Notes: generated by a model from the letters alone, not told the origin. Shown: positions 44,273 through 54,107, counted from the stretch's first letter. The stretch is DNA of 64,000 bases from Alphaproteobacteria bacterium (GCA_006844765.1 SPJV01000216.1:1-64000), one strand, 5' to 3'. Numbers and translations: made by a program.

Positions 44273-46021
44273 TTATTCTGCGACTGAGGATAAACCGGCC
44301 CCGCGTGGATCATGCGCAACACGGCAAACCTGCTTTTTCTCTGCCGCCGGCAGGCCATTGGGGCAATGAAGGGCGGTTACCTGGCCAATCCAATCGAAAC
44401 TCTCAACCTTATGCCCCTTTTGAGACAGTATCGCGCCGATTTCCTGCCCGGCCTGGGTTTTCTCAACCAAGACCTGCGTTGGTATATCAAGGGCAAGATA
44501 CCGTGGGTCCGCGATGACGGATCCGAGGTCCCGGCCCGCCAATAAGGTTTCCGCAGCCACATGGATCAGAGCAGCCGGCGCCAAGGGACCACCGCTAGCC
44601 GCCACACCGAAACGAAACGCAAAGGTATTTGCGCTGACGACGACCATCGGTCCAACTGCCAAGGGATTTCGACCCCGCCCCGTCGGCGCGGCAGCCAACA
44701 TGATCCCGGTGCCGGGGGCAACGCGTCCCGTCCCGAACCGGTTGAACATGGTCAGGTTGCAGGCAACCGCGTTGCCCTCCCGATCCGCGACCACAAACCC
44801 GGTGCCGGAGATAACCTCAAACAACTGGCGTCCGGAGGGATCAAGCGAGGTTCCCGGCGTCGGCGCGTTCGCGTCATAATCCGCCATCAGTTCTTCAGCA
44901 TGCTCGGATGAAATCAGGTCGATAGCCGGCTTGGTGCTGAGAAATCCCTGCGCCAACCAATTCTTCCGATCCGCGAGGGCACGCTTCATAATCTCAGCCA
45001 TGAGATGCACTCGCTGGGCCGGCTCCGCAGATGCATAGCGCTCATCACCCCCGGTCAGCATCTGCCACATCTGGGCCTGGGTTATGCCGGCAGCCGCCGG
45101 CGGCGGCGTGAAATGCACTTCCGAATCCTGATGGGCAAGCACCAGCGTCGGCTCCACCTTCGGGCGGTACCCTTTCAAATCGCTCATGCTCAACTGCCCG
45201 CCGGCACCGCGATAGGCATCCACCAAGGCGCGGGCAAAGGGGCCATTATACAAAACCCCTGCACCAGAGGCCCGAACCCTTCCGAGTACACCCGCAAGAT
45301 CAGGTTGAACCAAAAGCGTCCCTTCGGTGATGGGGGCCCCACTGGCGTCCGCGAAAATACGCCGGGCTTCCCGGTCTTCAAATAGCGGTTTCGCGGCGCG
45401 GGCCAGATCCCGGGCAAAGGCGCGTGATATCCGATGACCAAGCCGTGCCATCTGTTCCGCCGGAGCGACCACTTGGCGCCAGTCCAGCCTGCCATAGCGA
45501 CTGTGCATCGCCGCCATGCCCCGGGCGAGCGCCGGAACCGCAGTTGGTCTGTCGCCCTTCTGTCCCGTGCCTGGGGTTGGAATGAACGTAATCGCTTCCG
45601 TAATCCCAAGCCCCGGGTCATGTACGATACAGGCCCCACCACTGCCCAGACTGGCGGCCGACGGCATTGTCACGGATAAGGCAAAGGCCATGGCGGTTGC
45701 GGCATCGACCGCTGAGCCGCCTGCTGTCAGAACGTCACGTCCAACCAGTGCTGCATTCGGCTCTTCCGCCGCAACACCCCCGAAGAAACCCGCGACATAG
45801 CCGATCTCACCAACCGCCAAGCCTTCTTCTTCCAAACATCCGCTCAGAACAAGAAGCCCCGCCAACGCACAAGCCGTAACCCGACCCAACGTTTTTCGCC
45901 CGGAATTTCCCGCCGATGATTTGCCAGCACCCAGTGCCGACACTAAGTTAAGCGGGAAAGCGCCTTTACCCTGCAGGCGTTCCGTTTCGTCGCTGAAGTG
46001 GGTGAGATGACGCATAACCAT
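44273..46021 (-). CDS. Gamma-glutamyltransferase-like lipoprotein with altered nucleophile site
   Basis: 582 residues from ATG 46021. A lipobox LLVLSGC (Cys62) implies an envelope lipoprotein, although the signal is preceded by about 45 residues, so the true start is probably internal. The Ntn fold is GGT-like: GRDVLTAGGSAVDAATAMAF, GSGGACIVHD and the small-subunit start region SGTGFVVADREGNAVACNLT followed by FGTGRVAPGTGIML. In active GGTs the autocleavage Thr begins TTHYSVVD; without gaps that Thr aligns with Gly406 here, and the following Thr407 is kept. It may use a shifted Thr or be inactive. The 5' end overlaps the divergent protease gene. Confidence 0.8.
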   Translation of the reverse strand: MVMRHLTHFSDETERLQGKGAFPLNLVSALGAGKSSAGNSGRKTLGRVTACALAGLLVLSGCLEEEGLAVGEIGYVAGFFGGVAAEEPNAALVGRDVLTAGGSAVDAATAMAFALSVTMPSAASLGSGGACIVHDPGLGITEAITFIPTPGTGQKGDRPTAVPALARGMAAMHSRYGRLDWRQVVAPAEQMARLGHRISRAFARDLARAAKPLFEDREARRIFADASGAPITEGTLLVQPDLAGVLGRVRASGAGVLYNGPFARALVDAYRGAGGQLSMSDLKGYRPKVEPTLVLAHQDSEVHFTPPPAAAGITQAQMWQMLTGGDERYASAEPAQRVHLMAEIMKRALADRKNWLAQGFLSTKPAIDLISSEHAEELMADYDANAPTPGTSLDPSGRQLFEVISGTGFVVADREGNAVACNLTMFNRFGTGRVAPGTGIMLAAAPTGRGRNPLAVGPMVVVSANTFAFRFGVAASGGPLAPAALIHVAAETLLAGRDLGSVIADPRYLALDIPTQVLVEKTQAGQEIGAILSQKGHKVESFDWIGQVTALHCPNGLPAAEKKQVCRVAHDPRGAGLSSVAE

Positions 46022-47386
46022 AATCCACCACGTTATTTGCCCAAGATCTTGAGCGCCCGCATTTTGTTGGCCGCCCTGATCGGGTTTCTATCCGTTGCAC
46101 ATGCCGAGCCGGCCACCGCCAAGAACCTGATCCGCGATACGGAGATCGAGAATGCGGTCCGAGTCTTCATGGCGCCACTGATGAACGCCGCCGGGCTCGA
46201 TCCATTCGCCGTCAAGATTCACATCGTCAACGACCCGGCATTGAATGCCTTCGTTTCAAACGGACAGCAAGTCTTTATCCACACAGGGTTACTTGTCCGG
46301 GCGGAAGGACCCTTGGAGGTCATCGGTGTCTTAGCCCACGAACTTGGTCATGTGGCCGGCGGTCATCTGGCCCGTTTCAGCGAAGGATTAGAGCGTGCGC
46401 AGAACACAAGCATTGCTGCATTGCTGCTGGGCATCCCCGCCGCGATCTTGACCGGGCGCGCCGATGCGGCCGCAGCAGCAACCGCATTGGGACAACAGAT
46501 CGGCGTTCGCTCGCTCCTCGCCTATACGCGGGAAATGGAACAATCCGCCGATCAGGCAGGTGTCAATTATATGGAAGAAGCCGGCTATTCCAGTGAAGGC
46601 TTGCTTAAGTTCATGCGCCTTTTGAAGAAAGAACAGGCGCTGGTGTCGGCAAACCGCAACCCCTATATCCAAACCCACCCGCTGACCGAAGACCGGATCC
46701 GCTTTATCCAAGGCCATATCGGGCGGTCTGCGTTAACCGGCAAGCCGGCTCCTGCGGACCTGATCTATATTCACAACCGAGCCCGGGCCAAGCTAATCGG
46801 CTATTTGACGCCGGAGCAGGTGGATAAGATCTATAACCCTGCCGATCAATCCCAACCGGCCCGTTACGCGCGGATCATCGCCGCCATGCAGAGCCAACAA
46901 TTCGACACGGCGATCACCAAGGTCGATGCTGAAATTGCCGCCACACCGGATGATGTTTTTCTCTATGAGCTTAAGGGCGATATTCTACGCAACGCCGGGC
47001 GCGTTCGTGAAGCCATTGAACCCTATCGCAAAGCCGTCGAGATGTTGCCCTGGGCATCCCTGATCCGTTCAGCCCTCGCACAAATGCTCCTGGAAACCCA
47101 TGATACTCGGCTGGAAGACGAAGCTTTGGACAATGCCATCCAAGCCCTGCGCTATGATGAGGACCTTATTTCAGCCTATCGGGCAAAGGGGACCGTTTAT
47201 GAACGGCGGGGCGACCGTGGACAGGCGGTTCTCGCCCAGGCGGAGGTCGCCTCCCGCCAAGGCGATAAGAAACGTGCAGCTGAAATTTCGGGGCGCGCCA
47301 TGGCTCTGTTACCCGAAGGAACCGCCGGTTGGTTACGTGCCCAGGACATCAATATCCATGCGATACGAAAGGAAAAGGATTCCTGA
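46007..47386 (+). CDS. Periplasmic M48 metalloprotease with TPR domain (BepA-like)
   Basis: About 459 residues. Signal peptide (ARILLAALIGFLSVAHA). The protease core has HELGHVAGGH (zinc HExxH) and the third ligand region EMEQSADQAGVNYMEEAGYS. The C-terminal third has TPR-like units (AITKVDAEIAATPDDVFLYE, EAIEPYRKAVEMLPWASLIR). BepA-type proteins degrade or assist assembly of outer-membrane proteins. ATG 46007 is taken as start, with GTG 45998 possible; both overlap the start region of the divergent GGT-like gene, so at least one of the two annotated starts is probably too long. Confidence 0.9.
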   Translation: MTHNHNPPRYLPKILSARILLAALIGFLSVAHAEPATAKNLIRDTEIENAVRVFMAPLMNAAGLDPFAVKIHIVNDPALNAFVSNGQQVFIHTGLLVRAEGPLEVIGVLAHELGHVAGGHLARFSEGLERAQNTSIAALLLGIPAAILTGRADAAAAATALGQQIGVRSLLAYTREMEQSADQAGVNYMEEAGYSSEGLLKFMRLLKKEQALVSANRNPYIQTHPLTEDRIRFIQGHIGRSALTGKPAPADLIYIHNRARAKLIGYLTPEQVDKIYNPADQSQPARYARIIAAMQSQQFDTAITKVDAEIAATPDDVFLYELKGDILRNAGRVREAIEPYRKAVEMLPWASLIRSALAQMLLETHDTRLEDEALDNAIQALRYDEDLISAYRAKGTVYERRGDRGQAVLAQAEVASRQGDKKRAAEISGRAMALLPEGTAGWLRAQDINIHAIRKEKDS

Positions 47387-47558
47387 TCCTTCATCCAACG
47401 CAAACTCGGCTGCCCCCTTATTCCTTCCAGTCATTTTCCCGTGAGCACGGCACCAAATACCCTCTGGATAGGTTTCATGTCCCTCCTGGCCGATTTATAA
47501 CTTCACCAACGATACTGCGAGGCTCCCCTCGTAACTGGCTTTAGGTAGGAGAATTCAC

Positions 47559-48338
47559 GTGGCCCCTATTCATGCTGTTCGGGCAAGCTTCACTGGACTA
47601 ATCATCGCCGTCGGCGTTGCGTTCTCAACCGGCAACCCCGCGTCTGCACAAGACAGTTTTTCGCCGGGCCAGGAGGCCGAAATCCAACAGATGATCCATG
47701 ACTACATTATGGATAATCCAGAAGTCGTGCTGGAAGCCTTGCGGGCGATGGAACAACGGCATCGGGACGAAGCCAGCGCCCGTCAACGTGACGCCCTTAC
47801 TGGTATGCAGGACCGTCTTTACAATGACGATCGATCCATCGCTGTCGGACCCAGCGATCCGAATGCGGCACAGCCGGTAACGATGGTCGAATTCTTCGAT
47901 TACCAATGCGGTTACTGCAAACGGGTCTTTCCCTCCGTCATGAAAGCAATTGAGGATGATCCCGGGCTGAAGGTCATCTTTGTTGAGCTGCCGGTTTTGG
48001 GCCCGATATCGGTCTTCGCCGCCCGCGCCGCCCTCGCCGCAAAGAAGCAGGATGCCTATTTCGATTTCCATCGCGCCGTGATGAACGAGCGGGGCGGCCT
48101 GAGCGAAGAACGTGTGATGGCCATCGCGGAGAGCCTGGGCATGGACAGGACGCAACTGCGAGCGGATATGGACGATCCGGCGGTTAAAAAGCATATCCAA
48201 GACAATTTGGAGCTGGCCCAAGCATTGGGGATCAGAGGAACCCCAGCGATGGTGATCGGTAGTGAGTTGATCCCCGGCGCTGTAGAACTGGATCGTCTGA
48301 AGGAAATCATTGCCAAAACCCGGGCCGAACAAGGCTGA
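47559..48338 (+). CDS. DsbA-family periplasmic thiol-disulfide protein
   Basis: 259 residues. Signal peptide ends near NPASAQ. A helical N-terminal extension (about residues 35-80, IHDYIMDNPEVVLEALRAME) precedes the thioredoxin fold, whose active site is YQCGYCKRVFP (CxxC) and cis-Pro is in GIRGTPAMVIG. The extension matches the BDbC/Com1-like group. GTG 47559 follows TAGGAG. The stop overlaps the sfsA start by one base (TGATG). It could oxidise or isomerise envelope proteins, including cysteine-rich ones. Confidence 0.9.
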   Translation: MAPIHAVRASFTGLIIAVGVAFSTGNPASAQDSFSPGQEAEIQQMIHDYIMDNPEVVLEALRAMEQRHRDEASARQRDALTGMQDRLYNDDRSIAVGPSDPNAAQPVTMVEFFDYQCGYCKRVFPSVMKAIEDDPGLKVIFVELPVLGPISVFAARAALAAKKQDAYFDFHRAVMNERGGLSEERVMAIAESLGMDRTQLRADMDDPAVKKHIQDNLELAQALGIRGTPAMVIGSELIPGAVELDRLKEIIAKTRAEQG

Positions 48339-49066
48339 TGCGCTTCGAGGAAGCCCTGAGCCCCGCAACCTTAGTCAGACGCTATAAACGGTTCTTGACC
48401 GATGCGACACTCGCAGACGGGCAGGAGATCATTGCCCATTGCGGTAACCCCGGATCGATGCGCGGGCTTGCAGAGCCTGGTTCGGAGATCTTCCTCTCTG
48501 CGAACCGAAACCCAAAGGCCAAGCTGGATTGGCGGTGGGAAATTGCTTCTCAGCAGCTATTGAATGGCGCATGGACGCATGTCGGTATCAACACCAACCT
48601 CGCCAACCGCATCGTCGAAGAGGCCTTGGAAGAACATCGCATCGAAGAAGTTGCAGCCTATCCATCACTGCGGCGTGAGGTCCGCTATGACGAAAACAGT
48701 CGGATCGATTTCCTGCTGACGGGAGAGGGCATGCAGGATCTCTATCTGGAGGTCAAAAGCGTCACGCTTCGCCGGCTCGAAGGTCCCAATCCAGATGCGG
48801 CAGAGTTCCCGGACGCCGTCACCGCGCGCGGCGCTAAGCACATGGCGGCCCTCGCCCGGATGGTGAAGGCGGGGCATCGCGCGGCCATTCTCTACCTTGT
48901 CCAACGCAGTGACTGCACCCATTTCACCCTTGCGGACGATATCGATCCGGCCTATTCAGCCGCCTTTGCGCAGGCGCGACGGGACGGCGTAGAGGTTTTA
49001 TGTTATGACTGCAGCGTGACGCCGGAGGCGATCACCCTGAATAGTCGACTTGAAACCCGCGTTTAA
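48338..49066 (+). CDS. sfsA: DNA/RNA nuclease SfsA
   Basis: 242 residues, full length. Family marks are HCGNPGSMRGLAEPGSEIFL, then NSRIDFLLTGEG, DLYLEVKSVTLRR (PD-ExK-like core) and FPDAVTARGAKHMAALARM. SfsA proteins are nucleic-acid-binding nucleases once named for sugar fermentation. Start overlaps the DsbA-like stop. Followed by map and radC, an order I know from related alphaproteobacteria. Confidence 0.93.
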   Translation: MRFEEALSPATLVRRYKRFLTDATLADGQEIIAHCGNPGSMRGLAEPGSEIFLSANRNPKAKLDWRWEIASQQLLNGAWTHVGINTNLANRIVEEALEEHRIEEVAAYPSLRREVRYDENSRIDFLLTGEGMQDLYLEVKSVTLRRLEGPNPDAAEFPDAVTARGAKHMAALARMVKAGHRAAILYLVQRSDCTHFTLADDIDPAYSAAFAQARRDGVEVLCYDCSVTPEAITLNSRLETRV

Positions 49067-49097
49067 CAGCGCGATACAGAGTAGGCACTGAACGATA

Positions 49098-49133
49098 GAG
49101 TGACGATGGGCGCTGGAGTGACGATGGGCGCCA
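49098..49133. repeat. Two tandem copies of an 18-bp repeat
   Basis: gagtgacgatgggcgctg followed by gagtgacgatgggcgcca; two terminal mismatches. Lies in the sfsA-map spacer. Confidence 0.85.
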
Positions 49134-49163
49134 GAGTAACAAAGCGATTAAGGAACTGAACAC

Positions 49164-49961
49164 GTGAACGATATGGGACACATCAAAATTCACACTGCGG
49201 CAGAATTCGATGCCATGCGCGCGGCCGGCAGGCTTGCTGCGGAAACGCTTGATTTCATCACACCGCATGTGGTTCCCGGCGTCTCGACCGGCACGCTTGA
49301 TCAAATGTGCGATCAGTTTATCCGCGACAACAATGCGATCCCGGCGCCCTTGAATTACCGTGGCTTCCCGAAGTCGATCTGCACCTCGATTAATCATGTG
49401 GTCTGTCATGGTATTCCGACGGACGAGAAGAAACTCCGCGACGGCGATATTATTAATATCGATGTCACCGTCATTCTGGATGGCTGGCATGGCGATACGA
49501 GCCGGATGTTCCTGGTCGGTGACAAGATTCCGGTGAAAGCCCGCAATCTCGTTCAAACCACCTATGAAGCCATGATGCTGGGGATCGAGACCGTCCGCCC
49601 CGGCGCGACCCTGGGTGATATCGGACACGCCATTCAGACATATGCAGAGGGTAAAAGGTTCTCCGTCGTGCGGGACTTTTGCGGGCATGGGCTAGGCCGT
49701 GTCTTCCACGATGCCCCCAGCATCTTACATTACGGTAAGCTCGGCGAAGGGATGCCATTGCGTGAGGGCATGTTCTTTACCATCGAGCCAATGATCAATG
49801 CCGGCAAATTTCCTGTGAAGATTCTTCAGGATGGCTGGACCGCCGTGACGAAGGATAAGTCGCTATCCGCCCAGTTTGAGCATTCGATTGGGGTGACCGC
49901 CGACGGCTACGAGATATTCACCGGCTCCCCCAAAGGCTGGGATCAGCCGCCCTACTCCTAA
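49164..49961 (+). CDS. map: Methionine aminopeptidase, type I
   Basis: 265 residues. The five metal ligands are visible in order: IDVTVILDGWHGD (two Asp), DFCGHGLGR (His), MFFTIEPMI (Glu) and SAQFEHSIG (Glu). NYRGFPKSICTSINHVVCHG is the substrate-side block. It removes the initiator Met from nascent proteins. Starts at GTG 49164. Confidence 0.95.
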   Translation: MNDMGHIKIHTAAEFDAMRAAGRLAAETLDFITPHVVPGVSTGTLDQMCDQFIRDNNAIPAPLNYRGFPKSICTSINHVVCHGIPTDEKKLRDGDIINIDVTVILDGWHGDTSRMFLVGDKIPVKARNLVQTTYEAMMLGIETVRPGATLGDIGHAIQTYAEGKRFSVVRDFCGHGLGRVFHDAPSILHYGKLGEGMPLREGMFFTIEPMINAGKFPVKILQDGWTAVTKDKSLSAQFEHSIGVTADGYEIFTGSPKGWDQPPYS

Positions 49962-49989
49962 ACGCGTTTCTGAAGGCCGGGCTCTCATT

Positions 49990-50691
49990 ATGGCGCAGCA
50001 GGAGGAAAAGAAATCCGACCAGCCGCACTACCATGAGCATAGGAAAAGGCTGCGCGCCCGTTTTCTGAGCGATATGGGTCAGAATATGGCTGACTATGAG
50101 ATCCTGGAACTACTGCTCTGTCAGACCATACCCCGGCGCGATGTCAAACCGATTGCAAAAGACCTTTTGCGGCGCTTCGGGTCGCTCGGCGACGTACTGG
50201 CCGCGGATCCCAAAGCTCTCTCATCTGCCCCAGGTTTGGGCGATGCTGCCGTGGTTGGCTTGAAAGTCGTGCAACAAGCAGCCCTACGCCTGTTAAAACA
50301 CGACATGGAGTCCGGCCATGTTCTATCATCCTGGCAGGCTGTCATCGATTATTGTCAGGCCAGTATGGGTCGGGAGAAGATCGAGCAGTTCAGGCTGCTA
50401 TTCCTGAACAATCGCAACCGTTTGATCGCCGACGAGATTCAGCAGCGCGGCACAATCGACCACACACCCCTTTATCCGCGAGAAGTGGTAAAGCGCGCCT
50501 TGGAGCTCGGGGCCTCCGCCGTCATCATGGTCCATAACCACCCCTCCGGCGACCCGACCCCATCCAAGGCCGATATCCATATGACCCGTGAAGTGCGCGA
50601 TGCCCTGAGCAAAATCGGCATCTCCCTGCATGACCACCTGATCATCGGCAAAGGCGATTTCACCAGCCTGAAAACCGACGGCTTTCTGTAA
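49990..50691 (+). CDS. radC: RadC-family JAB/MPN-domain protein
   Basis: 233 residues. An N-terminal helix-hairpin-helix part (LGDVLAADPKALSSAPGLGD) is followed by the MPN domain with the zinc motif VHNHPSGDPTPSKAD. Once thought a DNA-repair factor; its function is unsettled. Begins 28 nt after map. Confidence 0.92.
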   Translation: MAQQEEKKSDQPHYHEHRKRLRARFLSDMGQNMADYEILELLLCQTIPRRDVKPIAKDLLRRFGSLGDVLAADPKALSSAPGLGDAAVVGLKVVQQAALRLLKHDMESGHVLSSWQAVIDYCQASMGREKIEQFRLLFLNNRNRLIADEIQQRGTIDHTPLYPREVVKRALELGASAVIMVHNHPSGDPTPSKADIHMTREVRDALSKIGISLHDHLIIGKGDFTSLKTDGFL

Positions 50692-50719
50692 AACACATTC
50701 TTAAATCTTCTGCCGGAAT

Positions 50720-50748
50720 TTGGCGCATCCGAACTTGAATGGTATAGT
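50720..50748 (+). promoter_or_regulatory. Candidate sigma-70-type promoter of the caspase-like pair
   Basis: TTGGCG, 17-nt spacer, TATAGT; the -10 ends 33 bp before the ATG at 50782. It is one of the few good matches in the window, but not tested. Confidence 0.4.
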
Positions 50749-50781
50749 ATTCGCGCATGGTGTCTGAGGAGGGTACCCACA

Positions 50782-52416
50782 ATGCGCGTCATCTTTTCTC
50801 TATTCATTGCTCTATCCGTTTTTCTTAGTGTCGGCGAGGGACAGAGCAGAGCCGAATCCCGAGTAGCACTGGTGATCGGAAACGGCGCCTATCTGACCCA
50901 ACCACTCGACAACCCGCCCAATGATGCCGCTTTGATGGCCAAGACATTGCAGGCGGTCGGCTTTGACGTCATCTCCGAAACCAATGTGGATGCCAGAACC
51001 ATGCGGCGGGCGGTCCACAAATTCGGACGGGCCCTTCGCGATGCGGGAGAGGACGCTGTCGGTTTCGTTTTCTATGCCGGCCATGGGATTCAGTCGAAGG
51101 GGGAGAATTACATGATCCCTGTCGACGCCCAAATCGAAGACGAACTGGATGTCGAATTCGAAGGTTTCCCTGCATCAACCCTGCTGTCAGCGCTGGAATC
51201 CGCCGGCAATCGGTTGAACATCGTTGTCATGGATGCCTGCCGCAACAACCCTTACAAAGCCGCCACGCGCTCCAGCGGGTCGGGACTGGCGCGGATGGAT
51301 GCGCCATCCGGCACGCTGATCGCCTATTCAACGGCGCCCGGCAAGGTGGCGGCGGACGGCAATGGCCTGAACAGTCCCTATACCAGAGCGCTGACACGCG
51401 CGATCCAATCACCTGGTGAGACCGTAGAACAAGTTTTCAAGGCCGCACGGGTTGCCGTGATTGACCGGACCAATGGCGTGCAAGTGCCGTGGGAAAGCTC
51501 CTCGCTCACCGGTGATTTCTTCTTCATGGATAAAGCGCCCGAGCCGGTTGCAGCGCCAGCGCCAACACAGCCGGACAATACGGTAGAGCTTACCTTCTGG
51601 AATTCCATAAAGGACGGTACGGACAAAGGATTGTTCGAAAGCTATCTGACGCAATTTCCTAACGGTGTCTTTGCGGGCCTCGCCAGGGCAAAGATCGACG
51701 CCTTGGCGAAGCAGGAAGCTGCGTCTGCCAACCAATCCGATACGGCATTTTTCCAGGCCATACAGAATTCCGACAACAAGGCGGATTTCGAGGCCTATCT
51801 GTCCCAATATCCAAATGGCACCTTCGCCAGCCTCGCCAAGGCCCGGATCGCAGCGATAGAAGATCGCGCACGCCAAGCATCAGCGGCGGCCAACGCTGCA
51901 GCCAACCCTGCGCCTCAACAGCCAAGCATTGATGCAGACACGGCTTTCTGGAACCAGGTCAAAGACGCACAGACGAAATCGGAGTTGAACGCCTATCTGT
52001 CCCAATTCCCAGATGGAAAATATGCCGCCATCGCCAAGGCCCGCATTGCCGGTATTGAAGAGAACCGCCGTGTTGCGTCATTGACGCCAGCAAGTAACGG
52101 AACGCAAACCTTCACTGGTTTCTTGGTTGGTGAGGGCGGCGGAAACTTTGCGTCAAAGCGTTTTTGTGGAACCGACAAACGCTGGCCAACAACGGTTACG
52201 ATCACTGATCAAACCGTCCTGGCAAAAGTCAAGAAAGGTAGCGGCGTCACGATGAGAGGTAAAATGACAACACAGGACAGGTTCCGGGGTAAGGTGATCG
52301 GCGTCGGTGGCGGCTCTCGGTACTCCTTCAAGGGTCGCGTCTCCGAAGCCGGATTGGAGCTGAAAGTCGGTGGTGAAACATCGTACTGCACGGCACATTT
52401 TGAGCCTTCCAATTAG
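50782..52416 (+). CDS. Secreted caspase-like (peptidase C14) protein, copy 1
   Basis: 544 residues. Signal peptide about residues 1-24. The caspase fold (25-250) has the catalytic dyad His101 (FYAGHGIQ) and Cys153 (MDACRNNP). Three helical repeats of about 45 residues follow, with pattern FWNSIKD..FESYL..FPNG.FA.LA.AKI. The last ~100 residues are a separate beta-rich domain with two cysteines. Both dyad residues are intact, so it should be proteolytically active, presumably in the periplasm. A close copy follows 11 bp downstream. Confidence 0.9.
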   Translation: MRVIFSLFIALSVFLSVGEGQSRAESRVALVIGNGAYLTQPLDNPPNDAALMAKTLQAVGFDVISETNVDARTMRRAVHKFGRALRDAGEDAVGFVFYAGHGIQSKGENYMIPVDAQIEDELDVEFEGFPASTLLSALESAGNRLNIVVMDACRNNPYKAATRSSGSGLARMDAPSGTLIAYSTAPGKVAADGNGLNSPYTRALTRAIQSPGETVEQVFKAARVAVIDRTNGVQVPWESSSLTGDFFFMDKAPEPVAAPAPTQPDNTVELTFWNSIKDGTDKGLFESYLTQFPNGVFAGLARAKIDALAKQEAASANQSDTAFFQAIQNSDNKADFEAYLSQYPNGTFASLAKARIAAIEDRARQASAAANAAANPAPQQPSIDADTAFWNQVKDAQTKSELNAYLSQFPDGKYAAIAKARIAGIEENRRVASLTPASNGTQTFTGFLVGEGGGNFASKRFCGTDKRWPTTVTITDQTVLAKVKKGSGVTMRGKMTTQDRFRGKVIGVGGGSRYSFKGRVSEAGLELKVGGETSYCTAHFEPSN

Positions 52417-52427
52417 GTCGATCTGAG

Positions 52428-54107
52428 ATGAAACGAACTGAACATGAATTGAGCCCACAGATCAGGGCCATGCGTCTTCAACGATCACTCTTAAAGCCGT
52501 TTGCCATGATATTGGGATCATTTACGCTTTTGTTCACATCGCTGGTCTCCGCGGAATCCCGAATTGCCCTGGTCATTGGCAATGGAAATTATGAGAGCCA
52601 TCCACTGTCCAATCCGGCGAATGACGCGATATTGATGGCAGAAACACTGCGCAAGGTCGGTTTCGATGTAATTGAGAAAATCAACGCAGACCGCCGCAGC
52701 ATGCGACGGGCCTTGCGAGACTTTAGCCATAAACTGACAGAGGCGGGCAAGGATTCGGTAGGGCTGTTCTACTACGCCGGTCATGGCGTTCAAGCGAAGG
52801 GGGAAAACTACATGATCCCCGTGGACGCACAGATCGAAGATTCTCTCGACGTCGAATTGGAAGGGTTTCCGACCTCGGCCATGCTGTCGAGTCTTGCGCA
52901 TGCCGGTAATCGTTTGAATATGGTGATCCTGGATGCCTGCAGGAACAACCCTTACAAAGCGGCGACACGGTCCGGGGGATCGGGGCTTGCCCGAATGGAC
53001 GCGCCCTCAGGCACGTTGATCGCCTATTCAACGGCGCCAGGAAAAGTTGCCGCGGATGGCAATCGCCGCAACAGCCCCTACACCCGCGCCCTGGCGCGCG
53101 CCATCGAGGCCCCTGGCTTCCGTGTCGAAGATGTCTTTAAATCCGTGCGTGTCGCTGTCATCGACCGAACCAATGGGGAGCAAGTACCCTGGGAGGCATC
53201 TTCCCTTACCGGTAATTTTTTCTTTGTCGACAAGACACCCGAACCCGTCGCCCCAGACAACACTGTGGAAATTACCTATTGGAACTCCATAAAAGATACC
53301 AACGACCCGAATTTATTTGAGAGCTATCTTCAACAATACCCGCAAGGACTTTTTGCAAGTCTTGCAACGGTGAAGGTCGAAAGCTTGCGCACTCAACAAG
53401 CCGCCGCGAGGGCCCGGCAATCGGAAACAGCGTTTTTCCAGGCTATCCAGAACTCCGAGAACAGGGCAGATTTTGAGGCTTATCTCGCGGAGTTTCCGAA
53501 CGGAACCTTTGCAAGTCTCGCCAAGGCGCGGATCACAACGATCGTGCAGAAAGAGGCACAGCAAGCTGCACAACAAGTGACACCCTCAACGGCGCAATCT
53601 TCCCCAAATCCTGAACCGGATCCTGATACGGTATTCTGGAACCAAGTGAAGGACGCAAGATCCCAGGCAGAGCTCCAGGCCTATCTAGAACAATTCCCGG
53701 ATGGGAAGTTTTCTTCTATTGCGAAAGCGCGGATTTCCGGAATTGAAGAGCAACGGCGCGTCGCTGCTCTGACCCTCAATCAACCTTCCGGAACACTCAC
53801 ATTCGAGGGTCCGATGATCGGTAATGAACATCGATCCGATGGCGAAGGTTTCTGCAGGAGAGGAACAAGAACCGCGATTTCTGCAACAGTCTCAGACAAC
53901 ACATTATCCGGAACAATCCGGAACAAGGTCGGACGAACCTTCGCCTTCAAATCTCCGGTGAATGATGGGCGATTCAGTGCGCGCCTCCATTTTGGCCAAT
54001 GGGCGCCCTATCGCATCGAAGGCAAAGTCCACGATGGCATTTTGGTTGGCAGCATAAAGTCTCAAGGGACACGCTGTGCCGTTTTTGAGGTGGCCGCGCA
54101 GGGTTAA
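52428..54107 (+). CDS. Secreted caspase-like (peptidase C14) protein, copy 2
   Basis: 559 residues from ATG 52428; ATG 52470 is an alternative that removes 14 charged residues before the signal. The catalytic dyad is His119 (YYAGHGVQ) and Cys171 (LDACRNNP). The same three repeats follow (YWNSIKDTNDPNLFESYLQQ, FFQAIQNSENRADFEAYLAE, FWNQVKDARSQAELQAYLEQ). The caspase and repeat parts closely match copy 1, but the C-terminal ~100 residues are almost unrelated, so the two probably differ in target. Tandem duplication is the likely origin. Confidence 0.9.
   Translation: MKRTEHELSPQIRAMRLQRSLLKPFAMILGSFTLLFTSLVSAESRIALVIGNGNYESHPLSNPANDAILMAETLRKVGFDVIEKINADRRSMRRALRDFSHKLTEAGKDSVGLFYYAGHGVQAKGENYMIPVDAQIEDSLDVELEGFPTSAMLSSLAHAGNRLNMVILDACRNNPYKAATRSGGSGLARMDAPSGTLIAYSTAPGKVAADGNRRNSPYTRALARAIEAPGFRVEDVFKSVRVAVIDRTNGEQVPWEASSLTGNFFFVDKTPEPVAPDNTVEITYWNSIKDTNDPNLFESYLQQYPQGLFASLATVKVESLRTQQAAARARQSETAFFQAIQNSENRADFEAYLAEFPNGTFASLAKARITTIVQKEAQQAAQQVTPSTAQSSPNPEPDPDTVFWNQVKDARSQAELQAYLEQFPDGKFSSIAKARISGIEEQRRVAALTLNQPSGTLTFEGPMIGNEHRSDGEGFCRRGTRTAISATVSDNTLSGTIRNKVGRTFAFKSPVNDGRFSARLHFGQWAPYRIEGKVHDGILVGSIKSQGTRCAVFEVAAQG

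Noticed and set aside
50782..54107. Caspase pair as an abortive-infection defence module
   Set aside because: Both carry signal peptides and no sensor, kinase or toxin partner is adjacent, so an intracellular defence role is not supported.
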